From: Pararhodobacter sp.
GTDB taxonomy: Bacteria > Pseudomonadota > Alphaproteobacteria > Rhodobacterales > Rhodobacteraceae
Direction of reading: 5' to 3'
NCBI RefSeq assembly: GCF_034676545.1
Contig: NZ_JAUCBZ010000012.1
Coordinates: 4,967 to 68,966, forward strand
Length of the DNA stretch: 64,000 nucleotides
Under the pieces are notes generated by a model. That model saw only the letters and a program-made list of their open reading frames with translations. It was not told the DNA's origin and did not search any database. Both the position numbers and the translations under genes were made by a program. Below, one piece after another: positions 16,386 through 24,830 of this stretch; within the stretch, counting starts at the first letter, position 1; the number at the start of each line of letters is the position of its first letter.

Positions 16386-16908
16386 AGTCATGCCCCTCGG
16401 GGTGGCGTGGCGTGGCATAGCGCGCGGCACGACCGGTTATTCCGCCCCAGACATCCAGCAGCGACCGAAAGATCACCGCGACGGCGAAGGCCAAATAGAT
16501 GCCGAACACATAGTTGTAGCGAAGGCGCAGCGCCGGGGTGCGCTCGATGCGCATGAACTGCACATAGTCCCAGCATTTCGGCAGCGTCCAGGCCAGCACT
16601 GCGGCGACGAACAGGCCGGTGATCACGTCCAGCGTGCGACGTGCGGTCAGGGGCAGGGCGTTATAGACGATATCCAGCCGGATCACATCGACATCGCGGA
16701 CCACGAACGCATACCCGAACAGGATGCCCCACAGCCACGCGATCGAGACGACTTCGATGGTCCAGTTTGTCCACGACACCGGCAGCGCCAGCACATAGCG
16801 AAAGATGATCTGCAACAGGAATGTCGCGAACATGGTCAGCAACAACAGGGCAATGAGGTTCTCGGCGCGGCGCGAGAGCCAGCCGACGAGCGGCGCGATG
16901 CTGGGCAT
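16378..16908 (-). CDS. TRAP transporter small permease (DctQ), quinate/shikimate module
   Basis: This is a 176-residue protein with four predicted membrane segments. NLIALLLLTMFATFLLQIIF followed by RYVLALPVSWTNWTIEVVSI carries the typical DctQ pattern of an R-Y-V-x-x-x-P-x-x-W turn. The start ATG at 16908 lies inside the only stretch with a ribosome site (AAGGAT) and gives the usual family length; the frame upstream to 17109 would run into the preceding gene. It overlaps dctM and follows the binding-protein gene by 61 bases. Confidence 0.9.
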   Translation of the reverse strand: MPSIAPLVGWLSRRAENLIALLLLTMFATFLLQIIFRYVLALPVSWTNWTIEVVSIAWLWGILFGYAFVVRDVDVIRLDIVYNALPLTARRTLDVITGLFVAAVLAWTLPKCWDYVQFMRIERTPALRLRYNYVFGIYLAFAVAVIFRSLLDVWGGITGRAARYATPRHPEGHDYD

Positions 16909-16969
16909 GGCCTTATCCTTTGGGCGGGGGTGGGCGGCACGCCATGTGCCGCCCTCTGGATGCGAAAGA

Positions 16970-17947
16970 TCAGAGCGCGCCGATTGCCTCGACCAGGCCC
17001 TCGGGCCAATCCGCGGAATACGGCGAGGCCATGTAGACCTCGGTGACGTGACGCTGGAACGCCGGGATGTCGGGCACATAGATGTCGATGCCCTGCGCTT
17101 CGAATTCACCGCGCAATGTCGCTTCCTGATCCAGCGTCACCTGATCCAGCGCCGCTTCGAACTGGTCGGCGCACATCTGCACGCGCGCTTGCTGGTCGGC
17201 GGTCATCGAATTCCACTTGGACAGCGAGATGGTGAATTCATTCGCCGCGATCAGGTGGTTGGTCAGCGCCATATGGGTGATCAGCTCGTCGAACCGCATG
17301 GAGCGGGTCGCGGGGAAACCGTTGTCCTGCGCATCAATCGCGCCGGTTTGCAGCGCGGTATACACCTCGGTGAACGGGACCGGAACCGGGCTTGCCCCCA
17401 TCGCCTGACCGACAAACTGCCAGCCCTCGCCGCCGGGCATCCGCAGGCGCACGCCGGCCAGATCCTCGGGCGTCATGTAACGGCGATCGCCGATATAGGA
17501 CAGGTGGCGCGCGCCGATATAGGGAAAGGCCAGGAATTTGACGCCGGTGGCTTCCTCGACCTGCGCCCAAAGCGCATCCAGCACGTCGCTGTCATAGGTG
17601 GCGCGCATATGCTCATAGTCGCGGAACAAAAACGGCAGACCCAGCACCGAGGTCGCCGGCACCTGGTTGTAAAAGTCAAAGATCGCGAGGTTGGCCATAT
17701 CGAGGTTGCCGCGCTGCATGGCGGTCAATTCGGTGCCCTGCGCGAACAGGGTCGAGCCGTGATAGGCCTGAAAATTGAACTCGTCGCCAAGGCAATCGCC
17801 GAATTCCGATTGCAGCAGTTGCGAGCGGATATCCGCATCCGTGACGGTGTCCGAATAGACCAGATCAACCGTCGCAAAGGCGGCGTTCGCGGTCAGGGCA
17901 ACAGCGGCCACGCCGGCCGCCAGAGTGGTCTTGAGGGTAAAACGCAT
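16970..17947 (-). CDS. TRAP transporter substrate-binding protein (DctP), quinate/shikimate module
   Basis: This is a 325-residue protein starting MRFTLKTTLAAGVAAVALTA with a signal peptide cut near NAAFA. The mature part has DctP features (GNLDMANLAIFDFYNQVPA, MTPEDLAGVRLRM, PVPFTEVYTALQTGAIDAQD, ISLSKWNSM). The start is marked by GGGAGGATACT just before ATG; the long frame to 18604 is only the open antisense-like extension through aroE. Its position between the AroE-like dehydrogenase and the quiC-linked permeases suggests quinate, shikimate or dehydroshikimate as ligand. This is an inference. Confidence 0.92.
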   Translation of the reverse strand: MRFTLKTTLAAGVAAVALTANAAFATVDLVYSDTVTDADIRSQLLQSEFGDCLGDEFNFQAYHGSTLFAQGTELTAMQRGNLDMANLAIFDFYNQVPATSVLGLPFLFRDYEHMRATYDSDVLDALWAQVEEATGVKFLAFPYIGARHLSYIGDRRYMTPEDLAGVRLRMPGGEGWQFVGQAMGASPVPVPFTEVYTALQTGAIDAQDNGFPATRSMRFDELITHMALTNHLIAANEFTISLSKWNSMTADQQARVQMCADQFEAALDQVTLDQEATLRGEFEAQGIDIYVPDIPAFQRHVTEVYMASPYSADWPEGLVEAIGAL

Positions 17948-17993
17948 AGTATCCTCCCATGTGCGTTTGCCGGGCCGCGAAAGGCACCGGATT

Positions 17994-18872
17994 TCAGGTA
18001 AAACTGTCGAATGTCGCCCGCATCCGGTCCGGGTCGGGCGCAAGCCCGGTGAACAGCTCGAACGCGGCGGCGGCTTGAAACACCGCCATGCCCGAGCCAT
18101 CAATCGTGTGGCAGCCAAGCGCGCGGGCCTGGCGCAGAAACGCTGTCTCCAGCGGGAAATAGACAATATCCACGACCCAGTGCCGGGCCTCGACCAGTGC
18201 CATGTCCAGCGGCGTTCCCGGCTGCTTGACCATGCCAACCGGCGTGGCGTTGACGATGCCATCGGCAGCCGCCGCGGCAATCCGCATATCCGTGACCGCC
18301 CGCACGCGGCCCAGACCAAGGCGCGCGTCAAGTGTCGCGGCCAACGTCTTGACGGCTTGCGCGTCCTTGTCGTGGATAAAAAGCAGATGCACGCCCGCAT
18401 CGAGCAGCGCATTGGCGACCGCCCCCCCGGCGCCGCCCGCCCCCAGCAGCAGCGCCGTGGCGTGGGGCCTTGCACCGATCTGGCGCAGAAAGCCCATCGA
18501 GAACCCGGAATAATCGGTGTTATGCGCGATACGCCGCCCGTTATGGAAAACGATGGCGTTGGTTGCCCGCACTGCGGCCGCCGAAGCGGCGATCTCATCG
18601 ACATGCGCCAAAGCGGTGCGCTTGAACGGAAACGTTACATTGACCCCATCAAGCCCACGCGCCTGAGCTTGCGTCAGCAAGGTGTCGATGTCCGGTGCGG
18701 TGGTCATCGTGTCGGTGTCGATCAGCTCATAGGCATAGTTGATCCCCTGAGCGCGCCCTTCCTCGATATGCATGCGCGGCGTCCGGGATGCCGCGATTCC
18801 CGCACCGATCAACCCGGCACGGACGACACGCAGGGCGTTGGGGCTCGGCAGGTTGTGTGCTGGCGCAGGCAT
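17994..18872 (-). CDS. Shikimate/quinate dehydrogenase family protein (AroE-like)
   Basis: This is a 292-residue protein. The shikimate-binding N-domain carries ASRTPRMHIEEG in place of the usual SxSPxxHN motif, then NVTFPFK with the catalytic lysine and NTDYSGF with the catalytic aspartate. The cofactor domain has GAGGAGGAV. An acidic residue after the second strand (FIHDKDAQ) points to NAD rather than NADP, as in catabolic quinate/shikimate dehydrogenases. With QuiC and a TRAP transporter downstream, oxidation of quinate or shikimate to the 3-dehydro acid is the likely job. A dedicated dehydroquinase is not seen, so shikimate may be the main substrate. Confidence 0.87.
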   Translation of the reverse strand: MPAPAHNLPSPNALRVVRAGLIGAGIAASRTPRMHIEEGRAQGINYAYELIDTDTMTTAPDIDTLLTQAQARGLDGVNVTFPFKRTALAHVDEIAASAAAVRATNAIVFHNGRRIAHNTDYSGFSMGFLRQIGARPHATALLLGAGGAGGAVANALLDAGVHLLFIHDKDAQAVKTLAATLDARLGLGRVRAVTDMRIAAAAADGIVNATPVGMVKQPGTPLDMALVEARHWVVDIVYFPLETAFLRQARALGCHTIDGSGMAVFQAAAAFELFTGLAPDPDRMRATFDSFT

Positions 18873-18924
18873 GTTCAGTGATTCCCTCCCAGGATCTGCG
18901 GTTCAAAATGTTCTCAGAAGTTAA

Positions 18925-18938
18925 TTGTGTCAACACAA
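18925..18938. promoter_or_regulatory. Palindromic operator between aroE-like gene and tetR-esterase gene
   Basis: TTGTGT-CA-ACACAA is a perfect inverted repeat with 6-base arms and a 2-base centre, in the 113-base divergent gap. Its minus strand contains TTGACA (18933-18928), a possible -35 box for the aroE-side promoter. The position lets the adjacent TetR protein control both directions. Confidence 0.65.
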
Positions 18939-18985
18939 ATGTTCCTTTAGGTTAAATTGAGTGAGAATCAGGGAGCGCGGGCCAG

Positions 18986-20605
18986 ATGGGTGAAGGCGTG
19001 ATGAGCGGCGGCAATGGCCGCCAGAAATGGAAGCAGGATCCAGAGGGGGTGCGCCGCGCAATCCTCGATGCCGCGACGGCCGCGTTTGCGCGACAGGGGT
19101 ATGCATCGACGCGAGTCGAGGACATCGCCGCACAGACCGCGACCTCCAAGCGCATGGTGTATTATTACTTTGCGGACAAAGAGGGGCTGTATCTACAGGT
19201 CCTCGAGGCGGCTTACGCCAAGGTCCGCGCTGGCGAGGATGCGCTTGCGCTGGACCATCTCAATCCGTTGGATGCGCTGCGAGCCTTGGTTGATTTCACC
19301 TTTGAGCACCACCGCGCCAACCCTGACTTCATCCGATTGGTGATGATTGAAAACGTCCACAATGCCGTGCATCTGCAAGCCTCTGGATTGATGGGCCGGG
19401 TGAACGCCGGAGCCGTCGAGAAACTGGCTGGCCTTTTGGCGCGTGGTCAAAAACAGGGCGTGTTTCGCACCGACATCACCCCGCTTGAGTTGCACTGGCA
19501 TATCTCGGCGCTGTCATTCTTCAACGTCTCGAACCGGCCCAGCTTCACCGAGAGTTTTGGCGCGTCGCTGTTTTCAAACAGTGGGCAAGCGCGGCTCAAG
19601 GCGCAGACCGTCGAGGCCGTCTTGCGGCTGGTGACGCCACGTCCGCAAACTGGAACCCCTTTAAAGGACAGGCCGATGCTGAACCCTGAACTGCTGCCGT
19701 TCCTCGACGCATGGAATGCCAAATGGGCGCGTTTACCCCAAGGCGCCAGCCCCGCCGATCGGCGCAAAAAATTCGAAGTCATCGCCGCCGAGATGCGCCT
19801 GCCGTTCCCTGACGGCGTGACCGACAGCGCCGAGCATTGGATCGACAGCAAGGCCGGGCCGGTGCGCGTGCGGGTCTATCGCAAAGAAACCGGCGCGGTT
19901 CAGCCTGCCTTGATCTACATGCACGGCGGTGCCTGGATGCAGGGATCACCGGAAACCCACGCCGATATCACCGCCCGGATTGCCGCCGATGCCGCCATGA
20001 CCGTGATCAGTGTCGATTACGCGCTGGCACCCGAGCACCCGTTCCCTGCCGCGATCGACCAGTGCAACGCCGTGGCGCGCTGGGTTCATGCCAAGGCCGC
20101 AACGCTGGGCATTGACCCCGACCGCATTGCCGTGGGCGGCGATAGCGCGGGCGGCAACCTGGCGGCGGCGTTGGCACTGGATTTGCGCGGCTCCGAGGTT
20201 GCGCTGACGGGCCAGTTGCTGATCTATCCCGCGTGCGATTTTGACCAGTCGCGCCCCAGCTATACCGAAAACGCCAACGCGCCCTTGTTGCAGACCCGCG
20301 GCATGGATCTGGTTAACGCGCTCTATTCCCCCGACACCGCGCAATTGCACAACAACCCAAGAGTTGCGCCCTTGGTGGCCGCCAGCCATGCGGGCCTGCC
20401 CCCGGCCTATATCGCGGTCGCACAGAATGACCCCTTGCGCGACTCGGGTTTGGCCTATGCCGAGGCGTTGCAGGCTGCCGGGGTGCCCGTAACACTGGAC
20501 CACGGCGAAGGGCTTATCCACGGCTATATGCGGGCCATGGAATTTTGCGAGGCCAGCCGTCAGTCGCTGCGCACCATGTCGGCTTGGTTGGCGGCACTGA
20601 CATGA
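18986..20605 (+). CDS. TetR-family regulator continuous in frame with an HSL-type esterase
   Basis: This is one uninterrupted 539-codon frame. Residues about 15-215 are a TetR regulator (HTH in YASTRVEDIAAQTATSKRMV, YYYFADKEGLYLQVLEAAY). Residues from 231 on form an alpha/beta hydrolase of the hormone-sensitive-lipase type, with oxyanion motif HGGAW near 313, nucleophile motif GDSAGG near 386, an acid strand VAQNDPLRD and HGYMRAME with the histidine. A second ATG at 19676 (MLNPELLPFLDAWNAKW) has AAAGGACAGG in front of it, so the esterase may also be made alone. No stop codon separates the parts. Either this is a true fusion or the tetR stop has been lost. The esterase could free quinate from hydroxycinnamoyl esters, but this is speculative. 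Confidence 0.85.
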   Translation: MGEGVMSGGNGRQKWKQDPEGVRRAILDAATAAFARQGYASTRVEDIAAQTATSKRMVYYYFADKEGLYLQVLEAAYAKVRAGEDALALDHLNPLDALRALVDFTFEHHRANPDFIRLVMIENVHNAVHLQASGLMGRVNAGAVEKLAGLLARGQKQGVFRTDITPLELHWHISALSFFNVSNRPSFTESFGASLFSNSGQARLKAQTVEAVLRLVTPRPQTGTPLKDRPMLNPELLPFLDAWNAKWARLPQGASPADRRKKFEVIAAEMRLPFPDGVTDSAEHWIDSKAGPVRVRVYRKETGAVQPALIYMHGGAWMQGSPETHADITARIAADAAMTVISVDYALAPEHPFPAAIDQCNAVARWVHAKAATLGIDPDRIAVGGDSAGGNLAAALALDLRGSEVALTGQLLIYPACDFDQSRPSYTENANAPLLQTRGMDLVNALYSPDTAQLHNNPRVAPLVAASHAGLPPAYIAVAQNDPLRDSGLAYAEALQAAGVPVTLDHGEGLIHGYMRAMEFCEASRQSLRTMSAWLAALT

Positions 20606-21102
20606 CGATGACAGATATTGATCTGAACCAGTGTCTGATAGACCTGCCGGGCAGTCCGTTCGCGCAGCAACTGGCGTGGGAAGCCGTCGTGACCATTGCG
20701 CCGGGGATGGATCTGGGCGCGGGCCCACTGGGTCACAGGGGCATGGTGCCGATCACCGGCGGGCAATTTCGGGGCGGGCCGACGTATCCGGATTTCCACG
20801 GGACCATCCTTGCGGGCGGCGCCGACCGGCAACTCCTGCGCGCGGATGGCATCAAGGAACTGCGCGCGATTTACGAGATGCGGGTGGCTGACGGAACCGT
20901 TCTGAACATCGACAATCAGGTGTTGGTTGATGCCAATGCGCAGCCGCATCGCTATGCGGTTTCCCGGGTGCTGGTGACCGCGCCAAAGGGCAAATGGGAC
21001 TGGCTGAACCGGCGCTTTTTCCTCGGTAGTCTGCATTCCCATCAGCCAAATCCCGGCTATGTCGTGATCCGGGGATGGGAAGTGCTTAACCACGCCGGGT
21101 GA
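20602..21102 (+). CDS. DUF3237 family protein
   Basis: This 166-residue protein starts at an ATG overlapping the esterase stop (ATGA, 20602-20605). The sequence has AWEAVVTIAPGMDLGAGPLG, GHRGMVPITGGQFRG, LLRADGIKELRAIYEM and FLGSLHSHQPNPGYVVIRGW, which fit the DUF3237 beta-barrel pattern (GG.F.G....G.V..GGADWQ; EVRY...T.DG). The function of this family is not established; members often lie beside aromatic or ester catabolism genes. It has no signal peptide and should be cytoplasmic. The coupling to the esterase suggests they act together. Confidence 0.75.
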   Translation: MTMTDIDLNQCLIDLPGSPFAQQLAWEAVVTIAPGMDLGAGPLGHRGMVPITGGQFRGGPTYPDFHGTILAGGADRQLLRADGIKELRAIYEMRVADGTVLNIDNQVLVDANAQPHRYAVSRVLVTAPKGKWDWLNRRFFLGSLHSHQPNPGYVVIRGWEVLNHAG

Positions 21103-21147
21103 TACCGTCGCAGAGACCCGCCTTGCATCCGCGCGGCAACCCGTGCG

Positions 21148-22038
21148 CTACTTGCGCGGAAAATTCGCGCGGATGATGTCCAGAAATCGGCCCATTATCG
21201 GCGTTTGGGTGCGCAAGGCGGATTTATAGATATACAGGTCAACCGGCTTGGCGGTTGGTGTAATTTTGGCAATGCGAAACGGCGGGCCGAATTGGCTGGC
21301 GGTCAGGTCCGACATGACGCCAACGCCGAAACCGGATTCGATCAGGCCCCGGACCGCTTGAAACTCGTTGAGCCGATGGATGCCGGCAAAGGTCACCCCC
21401 ATCTTGCGGATATTCTCGTTGAACAGACGCCCGGCGGAATCGCGCGACCGCAGAATGATCGCCACCCGCTTTGACAGGTCCGCCCAGGTCACACACGCGC
21501 CCAATTCAGGCTCGAAATCAGGATGATACACGGCGACGGCCTGCATCGACCCGATCTGGAACCCGGTCAATTCGCGGCCTCCGGGCACAAAAGGCGTGAC
21601 ACTGAAATCCACCAGATCGCGGCGCAAAAGCTCGGTGGCGGAATCCCCGTCGGTATCCTCGATCTCGATCTGGATCGCGCTGTTTTCCCGTCGAAACTGC
21701 ACCAGCGCTTCTTTGAGGATGGTGGCGAAATAGGTTGACGGCGCGGCAATGCGCAAGCGCCCCACGCGCCCGGCGGCCAGATCGGCCAGCTCGCGTTCGG
21801 TTGCAACCGCGTTCTCGAGCAGCCGCAGCGACAACCGCAACGCCTCATTGCCAAACGGGGTCAAACGCACGCCCCGCGTGTCGCGGTCGAACAGCTTTTG
21901 ACCCAGCTTGCCCTCGAGCTGACGGATCGCCGTGCTCAAGGTCGGTTGCGTGATCCCCAGAGCTTCGGCGGCATTGGTAAAGCTCAGGCGATGGGCCAGT
22001 TCGACAAAATAGCGCAATTCAGACAGAACAAGGCGCAT
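21148..22038 (-). CDS. LysR-family transcriptional regulator
   Basis: This is a 296-residue protein with an N-terminal winged helix (LRYFVELAHRLSFTNAAEAL, then GITQPTLSTAIRQLEGKLGQ, KLFDRDTRGVRLTPFG) and a periplasmic-binding-like effector domain (GRLRIAAPSTYFATILKEAL). I choose the ATG at 22038 (MRLVLSELRYF), which places the HTH as usual. An in-frame start at 22083 would add 15 residues. It is the last gene on the minus strand after the crotonase, 84 bases downstream, and is convergent with the DUF3237 gene. It probably regulates the TTT/acyl-CoA ligase operon, but the unusual downstream position makes this uncertain. Confidence 0.9.
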   Translation of the reverse strand: MRLVLSELRYFVELAHRLSFTNAAEALGITQPTLSTAIRQLEGKLGQKLFDRDTRGVRLTPFGNEALRLSLRLLENAVATERELADLAAGRVGRLRIAAPSTYFATILKEALVQFRRENSAIQIEIEDTDGDSATELLRRDLVDFSVTPFVPGGRELTGFQIGSMQAVAVYHPDFEPELGACVTWADLSKRVAIILRSRDSAGRLFNENIRKMGVTFAGIHRLNEFQAVRGLIESGFGVGVMSDLTASQFGPPFRIAKITPTAKPVDLYIYKSALRTQTPIMGRFLDIIRANFPRK

Positions 22039-22122
22039 GATCGGGCCATTTTGTTTCACCAGCCCAGTATACGCACTTGCCACCCTGACACAAACCCCAA
22101 GCCGCCGGTCCGTTGACCCGGC

Positions 22123-22860
22123 TTAATCGCCTTTGAAATCGGCAACGCGGCGTTCTTGTGCGGCTTTCATGCCTTCTTGCGCGTCATGGCTGGACATCAC
22201 CGCCTCGATCATGCGGTTGACACCGAGATTTTGCTCCATCGGGCCCTTGGGGATCGTGCCAAGCGCGATGTCCTTGATGGCTTGCACCACCAAAGGCGCA
22301 TGCGTGGCGATTTTCCGGGCGACTTCCAGCGCGCGGTCAAACGCCTGACCATCGGGCAGAACCTCGTTCACAAGCCCGATTTCACGCGCGCGGGTGGCCC
22401 CCAGCTTTTCGGCGGTCAACAGCCATTGCAGGCCGGCCTTGTATTGCACGCGCCCCGGAAAGCCGCCCATAAGCCCTTGAAAAACGCCCATTTTTGCCTC
22501 GGGGTAAAGGAAATAGGCGCTCTCTGCGGCAAACACCATATCCGCGAACATCGCGGTGACCGCACCATAGCCGATCGCCGCGCCTTCGACCGCCACCAGA
22601 ATCGGTTTGCGGCAGGGCACCGTCATGTTGGGGATTCCCAGGATCCCGTCGCGCGGCACCTCCTTGAGGTCCAGCCCGGCGGTGAAAATCCGTCCCGCAC
22701 CGTGCAGGACGGCGACGCGCAGATCAGGATCGGCAGCAAGTGTTTTCCATGCCGCGTGCAGCCCGTGGATCAGCGCCGTGTTCCAGGCGTTCAGCACATC
22801 GGGCCGGTTGAGCGTGATGATCAGCACATGGCCGTCGCGTTTCAAGGTGACTTCGGACAT
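22123..22860 (-). CDS. Enoyl-CoA hydratase/isomerase (crotonase) family protein
   Basis: This is a 245-residue crotonase. IITLNRPDVLNAWNTALI and the first oxyanion segment FTAGLDLKEVP, then VEGAAIGYGAVTAMFADMVF for the second oxyanion strand, are the family hallmarks. The acidic residue expected in the FPEAKLG-like segment is present (YPEAKMGVFQGLMGGFPGRV). Members hydrate or isomerise acyl-CoA thioesters in the cytoplasm. It lies 11 bases after tctA, with GGGAGGACATC before its ATG. It would act on the CoA ester formed by the ligase at 24820-26403. Confidence 0.9.
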   Translation of the reverse strand: MSEVTLKRDGHVLIITLNRPDVLNAWNTALIHGLHAAWKTLAADPDLRVAVLHGAGRIFTAGLDLKEVPRDGILGIPNMTVPCRKPILVAVEGAAIGYGAVTAMFADMVFAAESAYFLYPEAKMGVFQGLMGGFPGRVQYKAGLQWLLTAEKLGATRAREIGLVNEVLPDGQAFDRALEVARKIATHAPLVVQAIKDIALGTIPKGPMEQNLGVNRMIEAVMSSHDAQEGMKAAQERRVADFKGD

Positions 22861-22871
22861 GATGTCCTCCC

Positions 22872-24377
22872 TTATTTTTCAGCAAGTGCGGCGGCGCGAC
22901 GGCCGGTCAGTTCCGCGCGGATGGTGAAGAACAGCAAACCCGCGCTGCACAGGAGAAAGCCCGCGGTGATCGGCCCCGAGGCCATCTGGATCAGATCGCC
23001 GCGCGCCATCAGCATGGCGCGGCGGAAGTTTTCCTCGACCATCGGGCCCAGCACGAACCCCAGCAGCAAGGGCGCGGGGCTGAAATCGGCCTTGACCAGC
23101 CAATAGCCGATAACCCCTGTGGCGGCGACGACGTAGAGATCAAAAGTGCTGTAGCCGACGCTGTAGCTGCCAATGCAGATCAGCACGACGATCATCGGAT
23201 AGAGCAGGTTGAAGGGCACTTTCAGCAGCGCCGCCCAGACCCGCAACAGCGGCAGGTTCATGGCCAGCAGCAGCACGTTGCCCAAGCCAAAGCTGAAAAT
23301 CAGGCCCCAGAAGATATCCGGGTGGGTGGTCGCCAGCATCGGACCGGGTTGCAGCCCGTGAATGATCATCGCACCCAGCAAGAGCGACATGACAACCTCG
23401 CCCGGAATCCCGAGCATGAGCGTGGGGATAAAGGCGGTCATTGCCGCCGAGTTATTCGCCGCTTCGGGCGCGGCGACACCTTCGATTGCGCCATGACCAA
23501 AGCGGTCGGGCTCGTTTGCCACCTTCTTTTCAAAGGCATAGGCCATGAACGATGAAATCCCCGGCCCGGTCCCCGGCAGCGTGCCGAAAAAGGCGCCGAT
23601 TGCCGAGCCGCGCAGAATCGGGCGATAGATTAGCGGCCAGGTGTTTGCCCAGAACCGGGAGGTGCGCGCCGAAAGATCCGCGGCACTGCTGCTGAGCCGG
23701 GACAGGTTGATGTTGCCCATCACCTCGGTGATGCCAAACAGACCCATCGCCAGCGCGACGATGCTCAACCCGTTGTAAAGCTCATGCACGCCAAAGGAAA
23801 ACCGCGGGATGCCCGAGTTCACATCAAGCCCGATCACGCCCAGCAGGACGCCCAGAACCGCCATGGCGATATTCTTGAGCGCGGAACTGCCACCGACCGA
23901 CGCCGAGGCAATCAAGCCCAGCAACAGCGCCGCGAAATACTCGGACGGGCCGAACATGAAGCCGACCACGGCCAGCAGCGGCGCGAACAGCAAGATCACC
24001 GCGATGCCGATCATCGAGCCGACAAACGAGGCGGTCAGCGCGGCGGTCAGCGCCTGATGCGCGCGCCCGGCCTTGGCCATCGGGCCGCCGTCGATGCAGG
24101 TGACCGCCGAGGTTGCAGTGCCCGGAATATTGAGCAGGATCGAGGTGATCGCCCCGCCGTATTGCGTGCCGTAATACACCCCTGACAGGAAAATCAGCGC
24201 CGCACCGGGGTCCATGTAATAGGTCAATGGCAGCAGCAAGGACAGCGCCGCCAGTGGACCGACGCCGGGCAGAACGCCGATAAGCGTGCCCAGAAACACG
24301 CCGCTGAAACACGACAGCAGGGTTTGCAACTGAAAGAGCGAACTCAGCCCCGCCAGAACTCCGTCAAGATCATTCAT
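22872..24377 (-). CDS. tctA: Tripartite tricarboxylate transporter large permease (TctA family)
   Basis: This is a 501-residue membrane protein with the TctA signatures. GVLPGVGPLAALSLLLPLTY lies near the N-terminus, YYGTQYGGAITSILLNIPGT near residue 70, FGTLPGTGPGISSFMAYAFE near residue 265 and AAPEAANNSAAMTAFIPTLM after it. About 10-12 helices are expected. The ATG at 24377 has GAGGTG before it. TctA forms the ion-coupled channel with TctB and the periplasmic TctC/Bug protein at 26487-27467. The ligand is not evident from sequence. Confidence 0.95.
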   Translation of the reverse strand: MNDLDGVLAGLSSLFQLQTLLSCFSGVFLGTLIGVLPGVGPLAALSLLLPLTYYMDPGAALIFLSGVYYGTQYGGAITSILLNIPGTATSAVTCIDGGPMAKAGRAHQALTAALTASFVGSMIGIAVILLFAPLLAVVGFMFGPSEYFAALLLGLIASASVGGSSALKNIAMAVLGVLLGVIGLDVNSGIPRFSFGVHELYNGLSIVALAMGLFGITEVMGNINLSRLSSSAADLSARTSRFWANTWPLIYRPILRGSAIGAFFGTLPGTGPGISSFMAYAFEKKVANEPDRFGHGAIEGVAAPEAANNSAAMTAFIPTLMLGIPGEVVMSLLLGAMIIHGLQPGPMLATTHPDIFWGLIFSFGLGNVLLLAMNLPLLRVWAALLKVPFNLLYPMIVVLICIGSYSVGYSTFDLYVVAATGVIGYWLVKADFSPAPLLLGFVLGPMVEENFRRAMLMARGDLIQMASGPITAGFLLCSAGLLFFTIRAELTGRRAAALAEK

Positions 24378-24386
24378 GGCCGCACC

Positions 24387-24830
24387 TCAAAACGCAAAGG
24401 GGCGGATTTGCATGTCCAGCCCCCAGTAAAAGACAAGCCAGACAAAGGCGATTGTCACGCCGGCAACGATGACCCGTGACAGCCAGCCGCGATCCGTCCA
24501 GGGCAGGGTGACGATGAGCACGGTAACGGCAATGGCGATGACGAATCCCGCGCGCTCCAGCAGCACGGCAAAGGCCAGAACGCCGCCCGCAATGGCCGCG
24601 ACATTGCCCATGCCGCCGCGCATTGGCCGTGTTTCGCGCGGCCGCGCGACCCAGGCGATGGCACCACCCAGAAGGACCAGCAACACGCCCAGAGCGGTCG
24701 GCACAAACCCCGGCCCGATCTGGCGCAACGTGCCCAGCGGATAATGCGCCCGCGTATACAGGACCGTGGCAAGACCGATGACCAGCAGGATCAGGCCCCC
24801 CAGGATTTCGGCGCGCCGGTTACTGGCCAT
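24387..24830 (-). CDS. tctB: Tripartite tricarboxylate transporter small permease (TctB family)
   Basis: This is a 147-residue protein starting MASNRRAEILGGLILLVIGL. YPLGTLRQIGPGFVPTALGV is the typical TctB segment after the first helix (lG....G.GFFP), and the C-terminal half has three hydrophobic helices. The ATG at 24830 overlaps the acyl-CoA ligase stop by 11 bases; the in-frame extension to 24875 would overlap it further. It is followed 9 bases later by tctA. Confidence 0.9.
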   Translation of the reverse strand: MASNRRAEILGGLILLVIGLATVLYTRAHYPLGTLRQIGPGFVPTALGVLLVLLGGAIAWVARPRETRPMRGGMGNVAAIAGGVLAFAVLLERAGFVIAIAVTVLIVTLPWTDRGWLSRVIVAGVTIAFVWLVFYWGLDMQIRPFAF

